From NCBI GenBank assembly GCA_902801585.1, contig CADCIU010000067.1, forward strand, positions 1-10,633: a stretch of DNA of 10,633 bases. Direction: 5' to 3'. The translations under genes were made by a program, and so were the position numbers. The DNA is from an uncultured Lachnospiraceae bacterium (lineage in GTDB: Bacteria; Bacillota_A; Clostridia; Lachnospirales; Lachnospiraceae). The notes below the pieces were generated by a model. The model was not told where the DNA came from. It saw only the letters and a program-made list of their open reading frames with translations, and ran no database searches. Shown here piece by piece: positions 5,674 through 10,633 of this stretch. The first letter of the stretch is position 1, and each line of letters begins with the position of its first letter.

Positions 5674-6558
5674 ATGCAGTATATAGAGAATGACCGGATC
5701 AAAGTGGCAGTCGCCGACCACGGCGCAGAGCTGTGCGGCATTTATGACAAGAAGCGCGGGCACGAGGTGGTCTGGCAGGCGGATCCCAAATATTGGAACC
5801 GGCACGCACCGGTCCTGTTCCCGTTTGTAGGCAAGGTGTGCGGCGGCCAGTACCGCTACAAGGGCATCAGCTATCCGATGGGACAGCATGGATTCGCCAG
5901 AGATATGGATTTCACGCTGATCTCCAAGACCGACGATGCCGTTACCTACGTTCTTCACTCCAATGAGGAGACGCTGGCAAAATATCCTTTCGAATTCGAG
6001 CTCACGATCACACACCGCATCGAGGGCAATAAAGTCTTCGTGGAGTGGGAAGTGGCAAACCCGTCGGCAGAGGAACCGCTGTACTTCTCCATCGGCGCAC
6101 ACCCTGCTTTCAATGTCCCGGTGCTGGCAGGAACGAAGAAGGATCAATATTTTGTCTATTTCGAGGGCAAAGACGAACTCGAATATGTATGGCTGGATCC
6201 TGTTGCAGAGGCCGCTGACGCGGAACATCCCCATAAGCTGACACTGGACAAGGGATTTATGGCGGTGACGATGGATCTGTTTGACAACGACGCTTTCATT
6301 TTCGACCATGGACAGGTGAAAAAAGTGGCGATCCATTATCCGGACAAGACACCCTATGTGACCATTGAGTGCAAGGGATTCCCGTCTGTGGGCGTGTGGT
6401 CCAAACCCAAGACCGATGCGCCTTATATCTGTTTGGAGCCCTGGATCGGACGAGTGGACAACAAGGGATTCACCGGCGAGCTGCCCGAGAAGTTCGAGGA
6501 GCAGTGCCTTGCGCCGGGCGGGCACTTTAAGGCGGTATACAGTATCGCAGTGGATTAA
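5674..6558 (+). CDS. Aldose 1-epimerase family protein, LacX-like
   Basis: The 294-residue protein is full length for this beta-sandwich family, whose members catalyse or resemble catalysis of alpha/beta interconversion of free aldoses at C1. Visible marks are MGQHGFARD with His72, IGAHPAFNVP with His143 and ICLEPWIG with Glu255, matching the two His and the catalytic Glu positions of mutarotases. The opening IENDRIKVAVADHGAEL resembles LacX-type members, whose true substrate is uncertain. The start at ATG 5674 is supported by a G-rich Shine-Dalgarno run at 5661-5666, 7 bases upstream. No signal peptide is seen, so it should be cytoplasmic. It lies 54 bases before the GH3 gene and may be co-transcribed with it, handling sugars released by glycoside breakdown. 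That pairing is inferred from position. Confidence 0.9.
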   Translation: MQYIENDRIKVAVADHGAELCGIYDKKRGHEVVWQADPKYWNRHAPVLFPFVGKVCGGQYRYKGISYPMGQHGFARDMDFTLISKTDDAVTYVLHSNEETLAKYPFEFELTITHRIEGNKVFVEWEVANPSAEEPLYFSIGAHPAFNVPVLAGTKKDQYFVYFEGKDELEYVWLDPVAEAADAEHPHKLTLDKGFMAVTMDLFDNDAFIFDHGQVKKVAIHYPDKTPYVTIECKGFPSVGVWSKPKTDAPYICLEPWIGRVDNKGFTGELPEKFEEQCLAPGGHFKAVYSIAVD

Positions 6559-6600
6559 AAAGACAGACAGCCGATCCGATGATCGTACGGGCAGACCTTG

Positions 6601-6607
6601 AGGGAGG
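6601..6607 (+). promoter_or_regulatory. Ribosome binding site deciding the GH3 start
   Basis: AGGGAGG lies 5 bases before ATG 6613. The in-frame TTG at 6598 lies upstream of this site and would place the Shine-Dalgarno sequence inside the gene, so ATG 6613 is preferred. Confidence 0.8.
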
Positions 6608-6612
6608 ATTGT

Positions 6613-9540
6613 ATGCTATCCATTAACATGAGTGACGTGATGAACGTCGTCAATTCTATCAAAACGTATCTGATCGCAATGGGCGCGTCCGTCCTGGCGG
6701 CCGTAGTGATCCAGCTTGCCGTCAGCCGGCTGTCCAAGCCGACGAAAAGGCTCATCCGGGGCTTCGCGTTCATCGCGGCGCTGGCAAGCATCTGTGTATG
6801 CGTGAATCTGATCTGCACAGGTCCCATGAGTACGATGCTGGATCTGATCAGCGGGAGCGGCCAGATCAAGGAGGAGACTTCCAAGGAAGCATCCGATCTG
6901 GCAGTCCGGATCGCCGAAGAGGGCATCATGCTCCTTGAGAACAAGGATGCGGTGCTGCCCTTGGCGGAAGGAACGAAGCTCAATGTCTTCGGCTGGGCCT
7001 CCACCAATCCCATGCTCGGCGGAGGCGGATCCGGTGCTCTGAACGAAGCCTATGAGTCCGTAGGCCTTCTCGAGAGCCTGAACGATGCGGGAATTGAGAC
7101 AAATACCGAGCTGAGCGATTTCTATACAGCGTATAAGGCTGACCGCCCGGTATGCGGCATGTGGGCGCAGGACTGGACGCTGCCTGAACCCGCAGTGTCG
7201 AAGTATACGGATGGCATGATGGCGAATGCGAAGAGTTTCTCCGATACCGCCATGATCGTGATCTCACGTCCCGGCGGCGAGGGCGCGGACCTTCCTAATG
7301 ATGTGCAAGCGATCATCGACGGCACATATCAGGACGGAACGACTTACAGGGCGGCGACTTACGACGACACCCTCAATGAAGGAAATGACTGGGACGCAGG
7401 CGACCACTATCTGCAGCTGAACAACCGCGAGGAGGAACTGGTCGATCTGGTGTGCGCCAATTTCAGCAAGGTCATCGTGGTCTACAACGGCTCCAATGCG
7501 TTTGAGATGGGCTTCGTGAAGGATCACCCGCAGATCAAGGGCCTTATCTGGGCCGCCCCCGGCGGACATGTCGGGATGACGGCACTGGGCGAGATCGTAT
7601 CCGGAAAGGTCAATCCCTCTGCCAAAACAGTGGACACCCTGGTCTATCACCTCAAGGACGCGCCCTGGTGGAACAATTTCGGTGATTTCAATTACACCAA
7701 TATGGACGAGTTCAAATATACATCCGTCGGTTTCACAGGCACGGAGTCGACGTCCGTACCTTCTTTCGTAAACTATGTGGAAGGCATTTACGTGGGATAC
7801 CGCTTCTATGAGACCGCTTCCACTGAGGGTCTCATCAACTATGACGATGTGGTCCAGTATCCCTTCGGCTACGGGCTGTCCTATACGACTTTCACGCAGA
7901 AGATGAGCGACATCAAGGACGCCGGTGATGCGATCACCTTTACCGTAGAAGTGACCAATACCGGTACAGCAGCGGGCAAGGACGTTGTGGAAGTGTACTC
8001 CAATCCTCCGTATACGAACGGAGGAATTGAAAAGGCCAGCGCCAATCTGGTCCAGTTTGAGAAGACCGGCGTGATCGAGCCCGGCCAGTCCGAGATGGTA
8101 AACATCGAGATCAACAAGGAAGAACTGATGTCTTACGACATGAGAGATACCAAGGGCTATGTCCTGGAAGCGGGAGACTACGAGATCTCGATTAACCGCG
8201 ATGCACATAACAAGATCGAGTCCAAAATATGGAATGTCCCGGAGACAATCGCCTACGGCGGTGAAAACAAGCGGCCTTCCGATCATATCACGGCGACCAA
8301 TCAGTTCGATTATGCGTCCGGTGGCGTCACCTATCTGTCCCGCGCCGACAAATTCGCGAATTATAAAGATGCAGTCGCTGCGCCCGGGAGCTTCGAGATG
8401 GGTGAGGAGGCCAAAGCATCGTTTTATAATAACAGCAATTACCTGACGCCGGAGGCTGCAGCAGCGGATGAAGATCCGAATGCAGCAGCAGTCACGACCG
8501 GTGCCGTGAACGACCTGAAACTCGTCGACATGCGCGGCCTCGAAAAGGATGACCCCAAATGGGACCAGCTGATGGATCAGCTCACATTGGATGAGATGAA
8601 CGCCCTGATCTCTCTGGGCGGATATCAGACGAACGCGGTCGAGAGCATCGGCAAGGTCCGCACCAACGACTGCGACGGGCCCGCCTCCATCAACAACAAT
8701 TTCACAGGCGTGGGCTCGATCGGATTCCCGGTCGGCGTCACGATCGCTGCCAACTGGAACAAAGATCTTGCCTATCAGTTTGGAGACAGCATAGGCACGA
8801 TGGCCAATGAGATGGACGTTTCCGGCTGGTATGCACCCGCTATGAATAACCACAGAACCGCATTCGCGGGCCGCAATTTCGAGTATTACTCCGAGGACCC
8901 GGTCCTCTCGGGGTACATCGCCGCGAACGCAGTCAAGGGTGCACAGGACAACGGCGTCTATGCGTACATGAAACACTTCGCCCTCAACGACCAGGAAGGC
9001 AACCGCTGTGATATGGTCTGCACATGGTCCAATGAGCAGGCGATCCGTGAAATTTACCTGAAACCTTTTGAAAAGTGTGTCAAGGATGCAGACTGCCTGG
9101 CAGTGATGTCCTCCTTCAATTATATCGGCAACCGCTGGGCGGGCGGAAGCGCTTCGCTCCTAAAGACAGTCCTGCGGGATGAGTGGGGCTTCAGGGGATT
9201 CGTGGAGACCGATTACTTCGGCGTGTACGGATACATGAGCGCGGACCAGGCGATACGCAACGGCACAGATCTGATGCTTGTCAACTATCCTACGGAGACC
9301 AATGATGTGCGGTTCAGGGACACGAACGGTGCACAGCAGGCTATGCGCACAGCGGCCAAAAACATCCTCTATGTGGCGGCCAACAGCCGTCAGTACGATC
9401 CGGCCAATCTCACAGTCACTATACCCAAGTGGAAGATCATCCTGTATGCGGCAGACGCAGTCGCTGCACTGATCGGACTGTGGCTCTTTATTAAGTTCAT
9501 CAGCAATTTCAGAAAGAGAAGGGCCGGCTTGATGAAATAA
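6613..9540 (+). CDS. Membrane-anchored glycoside hydrolase family 3 protein with reversed domain order
   Basis: This 975-residue protein is probably a beta-glucosidase or related exo-glycosidase acting outside the cell. In order: two hydrophobic helices (about 17-37 and 50-70) joined by a basic loop; the GH3 C-terminal alpha/beta domain (about 92-425, with GIMLLENKDAVLPL near 104-117 and FGYGLSYTTF at 418-427); a fibronectin-III-like domain to about 533; a long linker; then the GH3 N-terminal barrel (about 650-900). The barrel shows CDGPA (Asp688), GRNFEYYSED at 753-762, KHFALND at 787-793 and VETDYFG with the predicted nucleophile Asp867. A final helix at 942-960 is followed by a basic tail. 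Barrel-last order is known in Butyrivibrio and Ruminococcus GH3 enzymes. By the positive-inside rule, the catalytic part is outside and tethered at both ends. Substrate specificity cannot be read from the sequence. Confidence 0.92.
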   Translation: MLSINMSDVMNVVNSIKTYLIAMGASVLAAVVIQLAVSRLSKPTKRLIRGFAFIAALASICVCVNLICTGPMSTMLDLISGSGQIKEETSKEASDLAVRIAEEGIMLLENKDAVLPLAEGTKLNVFGWASTNPMLGGGGSGALNEAYESVGLLESLNDAGIETNTELSDFYTAYKADRPVCGMWAQDWTLPEPAVSKYTDGMMANAKSFSDTAMIVISRPGGEGADLPNDVQAIIDGTYQDGTTYRAATYDDTLNEGNDWDAGDHYLQLNNREEELVDLVCANFSKVIVVYNGSNAFEMGFVKDHPQIKGLIWAAPGGHVGMTALGEIVSGKVNPSAKTVDTLVYHLKDAPWWNNFGDFNYTNMDEFKYTSVGFTGTESTSVPSFVNYVEGIYVGYRFYETASTEGLINYDDVVQYPFGYGLSYTTFTQKMSDIKDAGDAITFTVEVTNTGTAAGKDVVEVYSNPPYTNGGIEKASANLVQFEKTGVIEPGQSEMVNIEINKEELMSYDMRDTKGYVLEAGDYEISINRDAHNKIESKIWNVPETIAYGGENKRPSDHITATNQFDYASGGVTYLSRADKFANYKDAVAAPGSFEMGEEAKASFYNNSNYLTPEAAAADEDPNAAAVTTGAVNDLKLVDMRGLEKDDPKWDQLMDQLTLDEMNALISLGGYQTNAVESIGKVRTNDCDGPASINNNFTGVGSIGFPVGVTIAANWNKDLAYQFGDSIGTMANEMDVSGWYAPAMNNHRTAFAGRNFEYYSEDPVLSGYIAANAVKGAQDNGVYAYMKHFALNDQEGNRCDMVCTWSNEQAIREIYLKPFEKCVKDADCLAVMSSFNYIGNRWAGGSASLLKTVLRDEWGFRGFVETDYFGVYGYMSADQAIRNGTDLMLVNYPTETNDVRFRDTNGAQQAMRTAAKNILYVAANSRQYDPANLTVTIPKWKIILYAADAVAALIGLWLFIKFISNFRKRRAGLMK

Positions 9541-9543
9541 AAC

Positions 9544-9572
9544 GGCGCTGTCAGCGCCGATACCGGAGGTAT
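9544..9572 (+). other. Two adjacent short hairpins after the GH3 gene
   Basis: GGCGCT (9544-9549) pairs with AGCGCC (9553-9558) over a GTC loop. Directly after it, ATACC (9560-9564) pairs with GGTAT (9568-9572) over a GGA loop. They begin 3 bases after the GH3 stop. Neither is followed by a T-run, so a classical terminator is not supported; a weak terminator or an mRNA-end stabiliser is possible. Confidence 0.4.
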
Positions 9573-9642
9573 TAAGGAAACGATCGCAACATGAGCAAAA
9601 ATCACTGCAAAATGCTCAGAATAAAAAAAGAGGTGACAAAAA

Positions 9643-10539
9643 ATGAAGGGAATCGTACTGGCCGGCGGCTCCGGCACAAGGCTGTATCCGCTCACAATGG
9701 TGACATCCAAGCAGCTGCTCCCGATCTATGACAAACCGATGATCTATTACCCGCTGTCTGTCCTCATGAATGCCGGGATCAGGGATATCCTGATCATATC
9801 GACGCCGCAGGATCTTCCGAGGTTCGAGCTCCTTCTGGGAAACGGACATCAATTCGGGATCAAGCTCTCTTATAAGGCACAGCCGAGTCCGGACGGACTG
9901 GCCCAGGCGTTTATGATCGGCGAGGAATTCATAGACGGCGACTGCGTGGCCATGGTCCTGGGCGACAATATTTTCGCCGGACACGGGCTCAAAAAGAGGC
10001 TGCGCGCAGCCGTGGAGACCGCGCAAAAAGGCGAGGGGGCGACGATCTTCGGATACTATGTGGACGATCCGGAGCGCTTCGGCATCGTTGAATTTGACAA
10101 GAGCGGCAGGGCAGTCAGCATTGAAGAGAAGCCTCAAAAGCCCAAGAGCAATTACTGCGTGACAGGCCTGTACTTCTATGACGAGAAGGTCGTGGAGTAT
10201 GCGAAATCACTTAAGCCTTCGGCCCGCGGGGAATATGAGATCACAGACCTGAACCGGATCTACCTTGAAGAGGGACGGCTGCACGTGGAACTGTTGGGAC
10301 AGGGATTCACATGGCTTGACACGGGTACGCATGAGAGCCTTGTGGACGCGACCAACTTCGTCAAGACGATGGAGCAGCATCAGCACCGCAAGATCGGCTG
10401 TCTGGAGGAGATCGCCTATCTGAACGGGTGGATCACGCGCGATGAAGTGCTCAGGACCTATGATGTGATGAAAAAGAACCAGTACGGGCAGTATCTCAAG
10501 GACGTACTGGACGGCAAATACATCGATGAACTTAGGTAG
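9643..10539 (+). CDS. rmlA: Glucose-1-phosphate thymidylyltransferase
   Basis: The 298-residue protein has the usual RmlA length and makes dTDP-glucose from glucose 1-phosphate and dTTP, the first step towards dTDP-rhamnose and related sugars. Seen motifs are the nucleotide-binding [13 protein letters not shown] at 6-18, [18 protein letters not shown] from 22, [10 protein letters not shown] with Asp108, [20 protein letters not shown], and WLDTGTH with Asp226, the two Asp being the expected metal ligands. ATG 9643 is preceded by AGGTG at 9631-9635, 7 bases away. The rmlB, rmlC and rmlD partners are not in the window but may follow. The 102-base gap after the GH3 gene leaves open whether the two share a transcript. 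The gene is also known as rfbA. Confidence 0.95.
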   Translation: MKGIVLAGGSGTRLYPLTMVTSKQLLPIYDKPMIYYPLSVLMNAGIRDILIISTPQDLPRFELLLGNGHQFGIKLSYKAQPSPDGLAQAFMIGEEFIDGDCVAMVLGDNIFAGHGLKKRLRAAVETAQKGEGATIFGYYVDDPERFGIVEFDKSGRAVSIEEKPQKPKSNYCVTGLYFYDEKVVEYAKSLKPSARGEYEITDLNRIYLEEGRLHVELLGQGFTWLDTGTHESLVDATNFVKTMEQHQHRKIGCLEEIAYLNGWITRDEVLRTYDVMKKNQYGQYLKDVLDGKYIDELR

Positions 10540-10633
10540 GAGATGAGGCTTACAAGGCAGCTGAGAGCGACGAATTAAAGAAATAAATAATTAAGGATAT
10601 ATGGGGACTTAAACGATTAAATTTTTCTTTTTG
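10540..10633. other. AT-rich downstream segment, no gene seen
   Basis: After the rmlA stop codon the sequence becomes AT-rich, notably from 10572 on. I see no clear terminator hairpin, promoter or convincing reading frame. It may be the leader region of a gene beyond the window. Confidence 0.4.

Noticed and set aside
5626..6525. A 299-codon open frame on the minus strand
   Set aside because: It mirrors the epimerase gene, which has strong family motifs; the minus-strand product has none.
6598..6612. TTG 6598 as the start of the GH3 gene
   Set aside because: The Shine-Dalgarno sequence lies after it and points to ATG 6613.
7264..8976. A 570-codon open frame on the minus strand
   Set aside because: It lies wholly inside the clearly coding GH3 gene. 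Its translation shows no family motif, and it arises from the codon bias of the + strand gene.
9591..9732. Small reading frame starting at ATG 9591
   Set aside because: It runs out of frame into rmlA, has no well-placed ribosome site and shows no recognisable sequence.
10544..10579. An 11-codon frame after rmlA
   Set aside because: It is too short to support, and the nearby purine run could be chance.
10575..10603. Possible promoter TTAAAG / TATATG with 17-base spacing
   Set aside because: Both boxes match the consensus poorly in an AT-rich stretch where such matches are common by chance.

Overview
The window looks like the chromosome of an anaerobic Gram-positive Firmicute, probably of the Lachnospiraceae or a related Clostridia family. 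This rests on strong AGGAGG-type ribosome sites, moderately GC-rich coding DNA, an LTA-synthase-like sulfatase, a domain-swapped GH3 glucosidase of the kind known from Butyrivibrio and Ruminococcus, and the fused LicC/LicA proteins. It is an inference from family resemblance. No rRNA or other taxonomic marker is present. All six genes lie on the + strand, and no tRNA, rRNA, CRISPR array or transposase gene was seen.

Layout. (1) 2-1099 is the 3' part of an LTA-synthase/phosphoglycerol-transferase-like sulfatase; the start lies before the window. (2) 1100-1190 is a long, nearly perfect palindrome with 33-bp arms and a 2-nt loop, resembling a REP/MITE-type element. (3) A promoter at 1191-1219 precedes a two-gene unit. 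The first gene (1260-3212) encodes a winged-helix + phosphocholine-cytidylyltransferase-like + choline-kinase-like fusion (LicCA type). The second (3205-5526) encodes a second LicC-like cytidylyltransferase fused to a BCCT-family transporter. They overlap by 8 bp. (4) 5527-5673 holds a 14-bp tandem repeat array and a small palindrome. (5) 5674-6558 encodes a LacX-like aldose 1-epimerase family protein. (6) 6613-9540 encodes a large GH3 glycoside hydrolase with reversed domain order and predicted membrane anchors at both ends. (7) 9643-10539 encodes RmlA, glucose-1-phosphate thymidylyltransferase. The last 94 bases are AT-rich and hold no gene I can support.

How the genes may work together. 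The central pair looks like a compact choline uptake and activation module. The BCCT domain would import choline, the kinase domain would make phosphocholine, and one or both cytidylyltransferase domains would make CDP-choline. That product could decorate teichoic acid or glycan, or go into phospholipid. The LTA-synthase-like neighbour and rmlA (dTDP-sugar supply) fit a cell-envelope polymer locus. No LicD phosphocholine transferase is in the window, so the end use is unproven. The fusion of a nucleotidyltransferase to a BCCT permease, and the presence of two cytidylyltransferase domains in adjacent proteins, are the most unusual features here.
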